The position numbers and the translations under genes are program-made. The notes beneath the pieces are model-generated. The model was given only the letters and a program-made list of their open reading frames with translations, did no database searches and had not been told where the DNA came from. This document shows, piece after piece, positions 44,936-53,171 of a stretch of 64,000 bases of DNA. The DNA is from Halalkalicoccus tibetensis (GTDB lineage Archaea > Halobacteriota > Halobacteria > Halobacteriales > Halalkalicoccaceae): contig NZ_JBBMXV010000004.1 in assembly GCF_037996645.1 (NCBI RefSeq), forward strand, positions 335,684 to 399,683. Direction: 5' to 3'. Each line of letters begins with the position of its first letter. Position 1 is the stretch's first letter.

Positions 44936-45595
44936 CTACGGCGTGGGGTTCCGCGAGCCGATACCCTCGGCGGCTGCGGAGTTCGCCGTTTTCGGGTCCG
45001 TCTCGATGTGCCAGCGGTCGATCTCGTCGTCGTACTCGGCGAGCAGCTCGCTGATCTCCTCCTTCAGCTCGTCGTCGTTGATGTCCACCTCGAGGACGAA
45101 CTCGTCGCTCCCCCCGAATCGGCTCACCTCGGCGACGTTCGCGCTGACGAGCTCGCCGTCGAAGTAGTACGGCGCGACCTCCGTCATCGCCCCTTGGTAG
45201 ACCGTGTCCTCGACCGCCCGAAGGACCTTCCGGCCGGCGGTGTCCGCGGCCCGCGTCGCGTGGTCGACCGAGTCGTGGACCGCCTCCTGGGCGTCCCCCT
45301 CTTCGCCCATCCGTTCGTACGACTCACTCAGCTTCTCGCCTGCCGCCCGGAGGTCCTCCTCGGCGGTCCGCCCGACCCGCTCGCCGCGTCCCTCGTCGAC
45401 GCTCGCCTGCTCGGACGTCCGTCGGCTTATCTCGTCGTCGAGCCGATCGTCCGCCTTGGGACGCCATTCGTCCCACGCCTCGAACTCCTCGCTGTCCGCA
45501 TCGGTCGCTTCGAGCGCCGCGGTGATTCGTTCGCCGTGCTCGACGATGTCGCCCCAGGTTCCCGTGACTTCGAATCCTGACACGCTTTCCTCCAT
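44936..45595 (-). CDS. DUF5828-type haloarchaeal protein
   Basis: 219 residues, acidic, mostly helical. The opening EESVSGFEVTGTWGDIVEHG and the stretch PYYFDGELVSANVAEVSR match what I know of the haloarchaeal DUF5828 family. Function is unknown; there is no catalytic motif, signal peptide or membrane segment. The C-terminal part (FVLEVDINDDELKEEISELLAEYD) looks like a small alpha/beta domain. The start at 45595 is favoured over 45604 by similarity of the family N-terminus. A TATA-like ACGATAAGGA lies about 30-40 bp upstream. It is convergent with iclR1. Confidence 0.75.
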   Translation of the reverse strand: MEESVSGFEVTGTWGDIVEHGERITAALEATDADSEEFEAWDEWRPKADDRLDDEISRRTSEQASVDEGRGERVGRTAEEDLRAAGEKLSESYERMGEEGDAQEAVHDSVDHATRAADTAGRKVLRAVEDTVYQGAMTEVAPYYFDGELVSANVAEVSRFGGSDEFVLEVDINDDELKEEISELLAEYDDEIDRWHIETDPKTANSAAAEGIGSRNPTP

Positions 45596-45774
45596 TCCGA
45601 TCACCTCCGTCGTGTTCCGTGTAATCCTTATCGTGCAAACCGCTTGAGCTTTTTGGCACCCGCTATCCCCTCACGGAGCTACCGTGGCCCGGAGAACCGG
45701 TGGAATGAGACTCTGGGATCGGGTGCGATTCCCCCTCCTCCTCCAATTTCGTATATCAGTATGAGATTTATGTC

Positions 45775-46806
45775 CTACAGGAGGCGATAGATGTTCGCCT
45801 CGTAGGTCTCGCGCACGCGGTCGCCCCAGTTGTGAGTGTAGGTGTCGATGACGTCGTCGGCGACGTCGCCGCGGAGGTACTTGACGATCCCGCGCTCCCC
45901 GGTCTGTCCTCGGAGGTAGGTCGTGAAGAAGTGTCGGAAGTAGTGTGGCGTGACGTTCTCGCTTGCGCCCCCGCCGGTCCGGTACCAGCCCCGATCACGG
46001 GCGTGACGCTCGACGGTGTGGTGGACCGTCTGGGGCGTGACCCGTTCGCCCCACTGACCCGCCGTGCTACAGAAGAACGGCTCGGCGGACGAGCGAGGAT
46101 CGGGGCGGACCGCGAGCCATCGGACCAGGGTCTCGCGGAGCTCGTCGTCGACGGGGATCACCGTCGGACGACGGCGCTTGTTCGAAGCGGTGCGTTCCTC
46201 GCCGTTGACGACCGTTCCGCGGGCGGGCTCGGGCGAGACGTAGATCGAATCGGGCTTGCCGTGGAGCTGTGGCCGGGGGTCGACCCCGATCTCGATCGCG
46301 TCGGTCGTGAGATGGACGTCACGGAGGTCGAGGTTGCACAGCTCGCCGGCGCGCATTCCGGTCTTCAGAAGGGCGACGATCATCGCCCGCGAGAGCGGGT
46401 GGCCGATCCCGGCGACGAACGCCTGCATCTCCTCGATGCCGATCTCTCGACGCGTCGGATCGACGTCGATGGACTCGTCCATCTGCTCGACGACGAGCGC
46501 CATCGGGTTCTCCTCGAACTCGCCGACCTGGGTCATGTAGGCGTAAAAGCGGTGGAGGTACGACGCGTAGGTCGCGAGGGTGCTCTCTGCGACCTCGCCG
46601 CGCTGGCCGTGGATCCAGGCCATACACCCCCGGTGTGAGACCGCCGAAAGGGTGTCCGCATGCGGATACTCGGTCTCGATGAACGACTCGAAGTCCCGCA
46701 ACACGCGCTCGTAGGCCGATCGCGTACGTTCGGTCTTGCCCTGATACTCGATGTCCTGGAGGAAGTACGCGACCGGGTCCTCGGCCCCCGAACCGTCGGC
46801 GTTCAT
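45775..46806 (-). CDS. Tyrosine recombinase (XerC/D-like integrase)
   Basis: 343 residues. An N-terminal SAM-like core-binding domain spans about 15-110 (YFLQDIEYQGKTERTRSAYE). The catalytic domain has R152 in KTGMRAGELCNL, H288-x2-R291 in TPHYFRHFF and the nucleophile Y323 in DTYTHNWGD. All main catalytic residues are present, so it should be active. It could be a chromosomal Xer-type resolvase or the integrase of an old element. I see no tRNA or duplicated attachment core beside it. It overlaps the preceding DUF5805-type gene by 4 bp (ATGA), so the two are co-expressed. It has no sign of truncation. Confidence 0.88.
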   Translation of the reverse strand: MNADGSGAEDPVAYFLQDIEYQGKTERTRSAYERVLRDFESFIETEYPHADTLSAVSHRGCMAWIHGQRGEVAESTLATYASYLHRFYAYMTQVGEFEENPMALVVEQMDESIDVDPTRREIGIEEMQAFVAGIGHPLSRAMIVALLKTGMRAGELCNLDLRDVHLTTDAIEIGVDPRPQLHGKPDSIYVSPEPARGTVVNGEERTASNKRRRPTVIPVDDELRETLVRWLAVRPDPRSSAEPFFCSTAGQWGERVTPQTVHHTVERHARDRGWYRTGGGASENVTPHYFRHFFTTYLRGQTGERGIVKYLRGDVADDVIDTYTHNWGDRVRETYEANIYRLL

Positions 46807-47204
46807 GACTGTTCGGCCAGCGTGTAGCCTCCGTCCCGGCCGCTGTAACGGACGCGGTTCTCCTCCTGAAGGGACTGGAGCGCCTCGTCCAGACGGTCCT
46901 CGAGGTTGTCGGTCAGTGTCTCCACGAGCTGATCCCACGAGAGCGGACCCGAGCCAGCTAGGGCCGATTCCACCCGGGACTCGAGATCGGCGCCGTCCTC
47001 TCCCGCACCGGGTTTCGAGGTTCCGGTCTCGGTGTCCGGACCCTCCGCCGGTTCGAAGCCCTTGCGACCCGCTTGGACCATCGTCCGGAGGAACTCGCTC
47101 TGGCTCATCTCGAGCTCCTCGGCGTGGTCGACCCAGATGCGTTTCTGGTACGCGGGGACGTGTGTCTTCACGAGCGTCCGTTCGGTGTCGTCTCCGTCCG
47201 CCAT
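46803..47204 (-). CDS. DUF5805-type protein, partner of the integrase
   Basis: 133 residues. The N-terminus ERTLVKTHVPAYQKRIWVDHAEELEMSQSEFLRTMVQ looks like a ribbon-helix-helix or related DNA-binding segment, and the C-terminal 60 residues a small winged helix (LSWDQLVETLTDNLEDRL). It matches my knowledge of the haloarchaeal DUF5805 family, commonly found beside Xer-like integrases. It may be an accessory or regulatory factor of the recombinase. The start at 47204 is followed upstream by an A/T-rich region with inverted and direct repeats that could be its binding sites. Confidence 0.75.
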   Translation of the reverse strand: MADGDDTERTLVKTHVPAYQKRIWVDHAEELEMSQSEFLRTMVQAGRKGFEPAEGPDTETGTSKPGAGEDGADLESRVESALAGSGPLSWDQLVETLTDNLEDRLDEALQSLQEENRVRYSGRDGGYTLAEQS

Positions 47205-47234
47205 ACCGACCCTTCGCGGCCCACCCTCTTCAAT

Positions 47235-47357
47235 GTACCAGATAAGAAAATAACTCCTCTTATCTTCCTCCATGGACCTTAGTTGACGGCCGGAATTCCG
47301 ACTTATATTCTCATTTGGTACTACCAGACGCACTATCTAGTACCAGAAAAGAAGATA
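47235..47357. promoter_or_regulatory. Repeat-rich control region upstream of the DUF5805-integrase operon
   Basis: Two 18-bp direct repeats differing at two positions, GTACCAGATAAGAAAATA (47235-47252) and GTACCAGAAAAGAAGATA (47340-47357), lie 88 bp apart. Inside are two inverted repeats: GATAAGA/TCTTATC with a 10-bp spacer (47241-47264), and GGTACTA/TAGTACC with a 14-bp spacer (47317-47344). The region is much more A/T-rich than its surroundings. It may hold the operon promoter with operators, or recombinase/accessory protein binding sites. Confidence 0.55.
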
Positions 47358-47890
47358 ATGATTTCACTACAGACGTCGACTCGGAGCGGCCGGGAGAAGC
47401 GAGTGATTTCCGCAGCCCCTTCTTCGGGCTACTACCCCTTGGGGTAAAGGGGCGCGAACACCTCTCGCCGTAGCGGCACGATAGGTTGGCCATGTATCAC
47501 TTACTCCTCTTCCGAGCGCTCGTTGACGAGAGTCGATCAATGGAGTTCGACTCAACGTCGATCGGCGATTTCGTTCCATGGCGACCCGTGCGCTTTGGGC
47601 TCCGAACGGTTCATCGGCGATGGTGCCTCCGCGAGACGCATCGATCACACCTCCGATGGACGAACCTATCGGATGGGGACTGCCGATCACTCCTCGGAGG
47701 CGATCGCTCGCCCGGTCGGTTCCTCTACTGATGAGACGCCGTTCTCTGCCGATCACGTGTGAGATCATTCCTCTCCTGACCAACTGTACGTCTGATTGAA
47801 ACATCGACGCCCCGAACCGATCGGTATTGTCCCGTTCAGGGGAACATAAATCTCATGTTGATATACCCAGATAGGGCGGATCGGCCCGGC
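47358..47890. other. Non-coding stretch between integrase operon and zinc-finger gene
   Basis: About 530 bp without a credible gene. Open frames exist on both strands but their products are basic and compositionally unlike haloarchaeal proteins. Short GC stems occur at GCCCCTTCTTCGGGC and ACCCCTTGGGGT (about 47416-47450). Near the right end ACATAAATCTCATGTTGATATACCC suggests promoter-like A/T elements, but the gene at 47891 points the other way. Possibly decayed sequence. Confidence 0.4.
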
Positions 47891-48247
47891 TCACGTCACC
47901 CGGAGGTGATCGTCCCGGGGTTCGTACAGCTTCCCCTCCATGCGCAGCTCACGCACCGCGTCGAGCGTCTCGCCGATCGTCATGCCCCGCTCGCCCATCG
48001 CCACGGTCACGAGGCCGAGCGGGACGCCACCCTCGACTCGAGCCTCCAGTTCGGCGATGACCGATCGGAGGTCCTCGCCCGGGATCGAGGCCCCCTCGAG
48101 TTCCGCGCGTTCCCACTCGACGTCGTGGCCGGTGATCGCGCGATGTCGCCGGTGGAAGGCGACCGCCTCGTTGACGTCGTCGATCGCCTTGCGGACCGCA
48201 CAGTCCGGGCAGGTGACGACGAGCCGAGCACGTTCGCGCTGGTTCAT
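47891..48247 (-). CDS. Small C2H2-type zinc-finger-like protein behind the Rieske gene
   Basis: 118 residues. Near the N-terminus VVTCPDC is followed by FHRRHRAITGH, giving a CxxC plus histidine pattern typical of small haloarchaeal zinc fingers. The C-terminal half looks like a winged helix (GVPLGLVTVAMGERGMTIGETLDAVREL). It lies 12 bp downstream of the Rieske oxygenase gene and is surely co-transcribed. A role as regulator or assembly factor for the oxygenase is possible. It has too few cysteines to be the missing ferredoxin or reductase. Confidence 0.7.
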   Translation of the reverse strand: MNQRERARLVVTCPDCAVRKAIDDVNEAVAFHRRHRAITGHDVEWERAELEGASIPGEDLRSVIAELEARVEGGVPLGLVTVAMGERGMTIGETLDAVRELRMEGKLYEPRDDHLRVT

Positions 48248-48259
48248 GGAATCGGCCGC

Positions 48260-49396
48260 TCACGCATCGTAGGCCTCCTGTGCGAGCAGGTGCAGCCGGT
48301 GGACCGTGTGTTCGTTCGGGCCGAGCTGGGCCTGGGCGAGCGCGTCCGATTTCAGCCCCTCGTACTGGCGCTCGACGAGCTCGAAGTCCTCCTCCTGAAG
48401 CTTGCGGCTCAGCTGGACGAACTCTTTCTCTTCGTCGCTCAGTTCGGCGTCCTTGAAGTAGTAGTCGGCGATCAGCTGAAAACGTCCCTCGTCGATCGGA
48501 TCGATGATGTAGGTGCCGTAGCCGTCGGCGTTGCCGTACATGTTGAGCGTGAAGTTCGGCCAGAAGTAGTAGAACCGTGCCTCGCCCTCGATGAGCGATT
48601 CGGCGGCCTCGACGCCCTCGTCGTGGGTGTAATGCAGCACCCAGTAGTGGTCGTCGACGACGAGCTCGGACTCGGAAAGCGAGATCCCCTCGATCCAGTC
48701 CTGGTGGTTGGCCTGGCAGTGGTCGCACTCGGAGTAGTTGCCGCTGAAGGTCTTCCAGTTGCACTCGACCTCCGAGACGTACCGCCGGGCGAGCTCGTAG
48801 TCCTCCAGGGGGAACGACTCGAGCTCTTCTTTGAGGGTCCCGGCCTGCTCGGCCAGCGACATCGGGTCGTCGTCGAGGTTGACGAACAGCAGGGGGCCGA
48901 TCGAGTCGAGATGGACCTCCCGCAGTCCGTTCTCCTCCGGGTCGAGCCGGGGGACGTCCTCGTCCTCGAGATCGGGGTTCATCCCCGCCTCCTCGAAGCT
49001 CCGGGGCGTGCTCCGGAGGTCCCCGTCGAGCTCGTAGGTCCAGAGGTGATACGGACACCGGATCCCGTTTGCGTTGCCCGGATCGGTCATCGGGGTGTCG
49101 TCGACCATCTTCGAGCCCCGATGGGCACAGACGTTGTAGAACGCCCGCATCCCTCGGTCCTTGTCGCGGACGACGATGACCTGCCTGTCGCCGACGGTCC
49201 GCGTGAAGTAATCCCCCGGCTCCCGGATGGCGTTCTCGTGGCCGGCGTAGACCCAGTACCGCGAGAACACCGTCTCCTGTTCCATCTCGTGGACCGCCGG
49301 GTCCGTGAAGTACTTCGCCGGCAGCGCGTTCGTCTCGTCGGTTATGTCGGGACTGACCGACGCAGTCGCGTCTGTCCCGTCGTTCCACCGCGTCAT
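48260..49396 (-). CDS. Rieske-type non-heme iron oxygenase alpha subunit (glycine betaine monooxygenase-like)
   Basis: 378 residues. The Rieske 2Fe-2S ligands are C90-x-H92 and C114-x2-H117, with 21 residues between H92 and C114, a little longer than the usual 15-17. The mononuclear iron site is in NYSECDHCQANH with H226 and H231. This motif and the length fit the betaine/choline/carnitine/stachydrine demethylase branch of ring-hydroxylating oxygenases. The context (dimethylglycine dehydrogenase, sarcosine oxidase, BCCT carrier) suggests N-demethylation of glycine betaine to dimethylglycine plus formaldehyde. No reductase partner is in the window. A TATA element CATTTATGGG lies about 27-36 bp upstream. 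Confidence 0.82.
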   Translation of the reverse strand: MTRWNDGTDATASVSPDITDETNALPAKYFTDPAVHEMEQETVFSRYWVYAGHENAIREPGDYFTRTVGDRQVIVVRDKDRGMRAFYNVCAHRGSKMVDDTPMTDPGNANGIRCPYHLWTYELDGDLRSTPRSFEEAGMNPDLEDEDVPRLDPEENGLREVHLDSIGPLLFVNLDDDPMSLAEQAGTLKEELESFPLEDYELARRYVSEVECNWKTFSGNYSECDHCQANHQDWIEGISLSESELVVDDHYWVLHYTHDEGVEAAESLIEGEARFYYFWPNFTLNMYGNADGYGTYIIDPIDEGRFQLIADYYFKDAELSDEEKEFVQLSRKLQEEDFELVERQYEGLKSDALAQAQLGPNEHTVHRLHLLAQEAYDA

Positions 49397-49802
49397 GTAC
49401 CCGTTCGTAATCCGCCGAGCCCCATAAATGTTGGCGGCACGCTACCGTCCCTCACCACCCGCCGTACACGGGCCCGTGGACGCTGCAAAGGATCGATCAC
49501 GATCTAGTTCGGAATGTTCGAACCGGCGTTTTCCCCGCAGCGAGCCGGTATTCCGTATCGGCCGATCGGGCGAGGCCATCGGATTACATGAGTATGATTG
49601 TAATATTTCGGCTCCGTTCGCCAGGTGACCATGTCGCTGGGGCTCCGAGCCCCGGTGCCGTTCATGCATTTCGAACCGAGCTCGCCGATCCGGGATGGAC
49701 GCCCGTCTGGGCGGACGGTGGGTCTTACCGTTGACTCGCCGAGCGGGGCTGTCGGTTCGGCGTACCCGAACCCTTTTGTAGCTGTTCCTTGCAGACAGTA
49801 CC
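49397..49802. promoter_or_regulatory. 406-bp divergent regulatory region of the Rieske and iclR2 genes
   Basis: It contains the Rieske TATA box (49423-49432, minus strand), the dyad GTTCG-N7-CGAAC (49507-49523), the TTACA-N10-TGTAA palindrome (49584-49603), and an iclR2 promoter-like CCTTTTGTAG about 27-35 bp before its ATG. The 160 bp between the palindrome and iclR2 show no gene I can support. Confidence 0.5.
49584..49603. promoter_or_regulatory. TTACA-N10-TGTAA palindrome (copy 2)
   Basis: The 20-bp site shares GATTACATGAGTA and the final TGTAA with the palindrome at 44805-44824, at identical spacing. It lies in the divergent region of the Rieske oxygenase and IclR regulator 2, a good position for an operator of either gene. 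An IclR-type dimer or tetramer is the natural candidate binder. Confidence 0.5.
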
Positions 49803-50618
49803 ATGACAACGGATCACGTTCAGGACGGGGTGAAGACGACCGAGCGCTCGCTCGCGCTGGTCGGCTTCATCCAGCGTCGGGACGGGGCGACCCTCTCGGA
49901 ACTCGTCACGGAGCTCGGGCTCGCGAAGAGCACCGTCCACAAGCACCTCTCGACCCTCGAGAGCCACGGCTACCTCGTCAAGGAGGGCGAGCAGTACCAC
50001 ATCGGGCTGAAGTTCCACCACCACGGCGAGTACGCCCGCCTCCGAAAACGTGGCTATCGCCTCGCCGGGCGGACGGTTCGCGACCTCGCCGAACGGACGG
50101 ACGAGGAGGCGGACTTCGTCGTCGAGAACGACGGGCGGACGATCACGATCTACGAGTCCTACCACCCCCAGAACAGCTACCGGGACGACCTATTCGACAC
50201 TACCAGCGACCTCTCGCACTCGGGGACCTACTACCACATGCACTGTACGGCCGGCGGGAAGGCCCTGCTCGCGGCGCTGCCCGACGAGCGCGTCGAGGCG
50301 ATCCTCGACCGATGGGGGCTTCCCGAGCGGACGGAGAACACGATCACCGACCGCGAGACCCTCTTCGAGGAACTCTCGCGCACGCGTGAGCGCGGGTACG
50401 CCGTCGCCGACGAGGAGTACGTCGACGGGCTGTGTGCGGTCGGCGTCGCCGTCAGGAACCCGGACGGCTCGATCCTCGGCGGGCTGGCGATGTCGGTCCC
50501 GACCTACCGCCGTGGGAGCGAGGGGTTCGAGTCCGAGGCGCCGCGGATCGTCCTCGAAGCCGGCCGAGAGCTCGAGGAGGCCCTCGCGGAACCGGCGGAC
50601 TCCGAGCCGATCGTGTGA
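49803..50618 (+). CDS. IclR-family transcriptional regulator 2
   Basis: 271 residues, paralogous to regulator 1. The helix-turn-helix is GATLSELVTELGLAKSTVHKHLSTL and the effector domain has YYHMHCTAGGKALLAALPDERV and EYVDGLCAVGVAVRNPDG. It lies between the divergent Rieske gene and the downstream dimethylglycine dehydrogenase (54 bp on the same strand), so it most likely controls the betaine genes. The inducer could be betaine, dimethylglycine or a breakdown acid. The TATA-like CTTTTGTAG suggests a leaderless message. Confidence 0.92.
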   Translation: MTTDHVQDGVKTTERSLALVGFIQRRDGATLSELVTELGLAKSTVHKHLSTLESHGYLVKEGEQYHIGLKFHHHGEYARLRKRGYRLAGRTVRDLAERTDEEADFVVENDGRTITIYESYHPQNSYRDDLFDTTSDLSHSGTYYHMHCTAGGKALLAALPDERVEAILDRWGLPERTENTITDRETLFEELSRTRERGYAVADEEYVDGLCAVGVAVRNPDGSILGGLAMSVPTYRRGSEGFESEAPRIVLEAGRELEEALAEPADSEPIV

Positions 50619-50672
50619 CGCATGTGACCGTGACACTTAATGCGGTGGTCCGACGATGGCAGTACGAACGAC

Positions 50673-53171
50673 ATGAGCGCCGAGACACTCCCGCGAAAGG
50701 CGGGGACCGTCATCGTCGGAGCCGGCTGTGTCGGCTGTAGCGCGGCCTACCACCTCGCCGAACGGGGCCGCGAGGATATCGTCGTCGTCGATCAGGGGCC
50801 GCTGTTCGAGACCGGCGGATCGACCTCCCACGCCCCGGGGCTGGTCTTCCAGACGACCGAGAACGAGCTGATGAGCCGGCTCGCACAGTACACCGTCGAC
50901 CTCTACGGCGACCTCGACGCCTTCGCGGACTGTGGCGGTATCGAGGTCGCCTACACCGAGGAGCGCTGGGAATACCTCGAGCGAAAGCGCGAGTACGGCC
51001 GCTCGTGGGGGGTTGAGGGCGGCGAGCTGCTCTCGCCCGACGAGGTCGCCGACCGGATCCCCCAGATCGACCCCTCGACCATCCACGGCGGCTACCACGT
51101 CCCCGGCGACGGGAAGGCCCATGCGGTCGACGCCTCCGCGGCAATGGCCCGCGCGGCCGAGGACCGAGGGGCCGCGGAGTTCTACGGCCACACCACCGTC
51201 ACCGACGTCGAGACCGACGGCGGGGAGGTCCGTGCGGTCGTCACCGACGACGGGCGCATCGAGTGCGAGGAGGTGCTCGTGGCGACGAACATCTGGGGGC
51301 CCCTGTTCGGCGAGATGGTCGACGTCGACATTCCCCTCGTTCCCTGCGCCCACCAGTACCTCGTGAGCGAACCCATGGAGGAACTGGCCGGCGCGAGCGA
51401 GGAACTCGAACAGCCGATCCTGCGCCACCAGGACTACTCGCTCTACTTCCGCCAGCACGGCGAGTCCTACGGCATCGGTTCGTACGACCACGAATCCTTA
51501 CTCGTGGATCCCGAGGACATCCGCGCGCCCGAGGAAGCCGAGGAGATGCCCTCGATCCGGGAGTTCACCGAGGAGCATTTTTATGAACCGACCCATCCCG
51601 ACATCGACAAATCCGCCTACGACGCCGCCCGCGAGCTCGTGCCCGCCTTCGAGGACGGCGGGTTCGAGCGCGCGTTCAACGGGATGTTCTCCTTTACCCC
51701 CGACGGCATGCCAATCCTCGGGGAAACCGAGGGTATCGACGGGCTGTGGTGGGCGCTCGCGGTCTGGGTCACCCAGTCTGGCGGGGTCGGCAGCGTGGTC
51801 GCCTCGTGGATGGAGGAGGGCGTTCCCCGGCTCGGAAACGAAAAAGTCGACGTCAGCGGCGCGCACCTCGAACGGTTCCAGCCCCACTCGGGCAGTCGAG
51901 CCTTCTCCTATGCTCGTGGCGGCCAGCAGTACCGGGAAGTGTATCAGCTGACCCACCCGAACGAGCAGCCCGTCGAGCAACGCGGGCTGCGCCGGAGCCC
52001 CTTCTACGAGCGCCAGAAGGAGTTGGGTGCCCAGTTCCACGAATCGGGCGGCTGGGAGGTGCCCCAGTGGTACGAGGCCAATGAACCCCTTCTCGAAACC
52101 TACGACGTGCCCGAGCGCTCGGGCTGGCTCGCGGAGGGCTGGTCGCCGATCCAGGGTGCCGAGCACCAGGCAGTTCGAGAAGGCGTCGGGATCTACGACC
52201 TCTCGCGCTATACGGGGATCGAGATCACGGGCGAAAACGCGCTCGAGTTCGTCCAGCGGCTGTTCGCGAACGACCTCGACAGCGAGGTCGGCCAGGTGCG
52301 CTACAGCCCGATGCTCGATCACGACGGCGGGGTGCTGGCGGACATGGCCGTCACCCGGCTGGGCGAGAACCGATTCATCGCGACCACCGGCGGGGGCGCC
52401 TCGGCGACCGAGCACGCCCGCTGGATCCGCGAGCACGCGCCCGAGGAGGGGGTCGACATCGACGCCCACGTCTCGGATCAGTGCGGGCTCGGCGTCTGGG
52501 GGCCGAAGGCGAGGGAGGTGCTCCAACCACTCACGGAGGAGGACCTCTCGAACGACGCCTTCGGCTACTTCCGCGCGAAGGAGTTCTACCTCGACTCCAT
52601 CCCGGTGCTCGCGCTGCGGGTCTCGTACGTCGGTGAACTCGGCTGGGAGCTCTACGCACCCACGGAGTACGGCGGACGGCTCTGGGACCTGATCTGGGAG
52701 CAAGGGCAGGACCACGACATGGTCGCGCTGGGCAACGGCGCGTTCCTCGGCTCCCTTCGATTGGAGAAGGGCTACCGGCTCTGGGGGACCGACCTCACGC
52801 CCGAGCACGACCCATACGAGGCGGGGATCGGCTTCGCGGTCGATACCGACACCGAGTTCATCGGTCGGGATGCACTGCTGGAGGCAAGGGAGTCGGGCCC
52901 CGACCGGGAGATCGTCCCGCTGACGCTCGACGACTCGGGCGAAACCGTCGACGGCGGGAAACCGATCCTCGACGGCGAGGAGGTCGTCGGCCACGTGAAG
53001 GCCGCAGATTACGGCTACAGCATCGACGCCGGCATCGCCTACGGCTACCTTCCGACGGAGCGCGCCGAACCCGGCGTCTCGCTCGAGATCGAGTTCGGGG
53101 GCGAGCGCTACCCCGCCACGGTCGCCGAGGAGCCGCTGTTCGACCCCGATCGGGAGAAGATCATCCGCTGA
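50673..53171 (+). CDS. Dimethylglycine/sarcosine dehydrogenase family flavoprotein with GcvT domains
   Basis: 832 residues. The N-terminal FAD domain has VIVGAGCVGCSAAYHLAERG, and the covalent-FAD histidine of the family is H53 in GGSTSHAPGL. From about residue 440 the C-terminal half is GcvT-like (aminomethyltransferase fold; LANDLDSEVGQVRYSPML and ELGWELYAPTEYGG regions), which binds tetrahydrofolate and captures formaldehyde as methylene-THF. It would demethylate dimethylglycine to sarcosine, or sarcosine to glycine. The ATG at 50673 directly precedes the FAD strand. Its stop overlaps the start of the ammonia-lyase gene by 1 bp. It is the centre of the proposed betaine cluster. Confidence 0.88.
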   Translation: MSAETLPRKAGTVIVGAGCVGCSAAYHLAERGREDIVVVDQGPLFETGGSTSHAPGLVFQTTENELMSRLAQYTVDLYGDLDAFADCGGIEVAYTEERWEYLERKREYGRSWGVEGGELLSPDEVADRIPQIDPSTIHGGYHVPGDGKAHAVDASAAMARAAEDRGAAEFYGHTTVTDVETDGGEVRAVVTDDGRIECEEVLVATNIWGPLFGEMVDVDIPLVPCAHQYLVSEPMEELAGASEELEQPILRHQDYSLYFRQHGESYGIGSYDHESLLVDPEDIRAPEEAEEMPSIREFTEEHFYEPTHPDIDKSAYDAARELVPAFEDGGFERAFNGMFSFTPDGMPILGETEGIDGLWWALAVWVTQSGGVGSVVASWMEEGVPRLGNEKVDVSGAHLERFQPHSGSRAFSYARGGQQYREVYQLTHPNEQPVEQRGLRRSPFYERQKELGAQFHESGGWEVPQWYEANEPLLETYDVPERSGWLAEGWSPIQGAEHQAVREGVGIYDLSRYTGIEITGENALEFVQRLFANDLDSEVGQVRYSPMLDHDGGVLADMAVTRLGENRFIATTGGGASATEHARWIREHAPEEGVDIDAHVSDQCGLGVWGPKAREVLQPLTEEDLSNDAFGYFRAKEFYLDSIPVLALRVSYVGELGWELYAPTEYGGRLWDLIWEQGQDHDMVALGNGAFLGSLRLEKGYRLWGTDLTPEHDPYEAGIGFAVDTDTEFIGRDALLEARESGPDREIVPLTLDDSGETVDGGKPILDGEEVVGHVKAADYGYSIDAGIAYGYLPTERAEPGVSLEIEFGGERYPATVAEEPLFDPDREKIIR

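Noticed and set aside
45775-47400. Integrase next to a tRNA attachment site, marking a provirus or genomic island
   Set aside because: No tRNA-like T-arm or acceptor sequence was found near it and no duplicated core. The flanking genes are ordinary conserved haloarchaeal genes.
47367-47804. Open frames of 80-145 codons in the non-coding stretch after the integrase operon
   Set aside because: Basic composition, no start signal and no recognised domain. I looked for a transposase or toxin remnant and could not support one.
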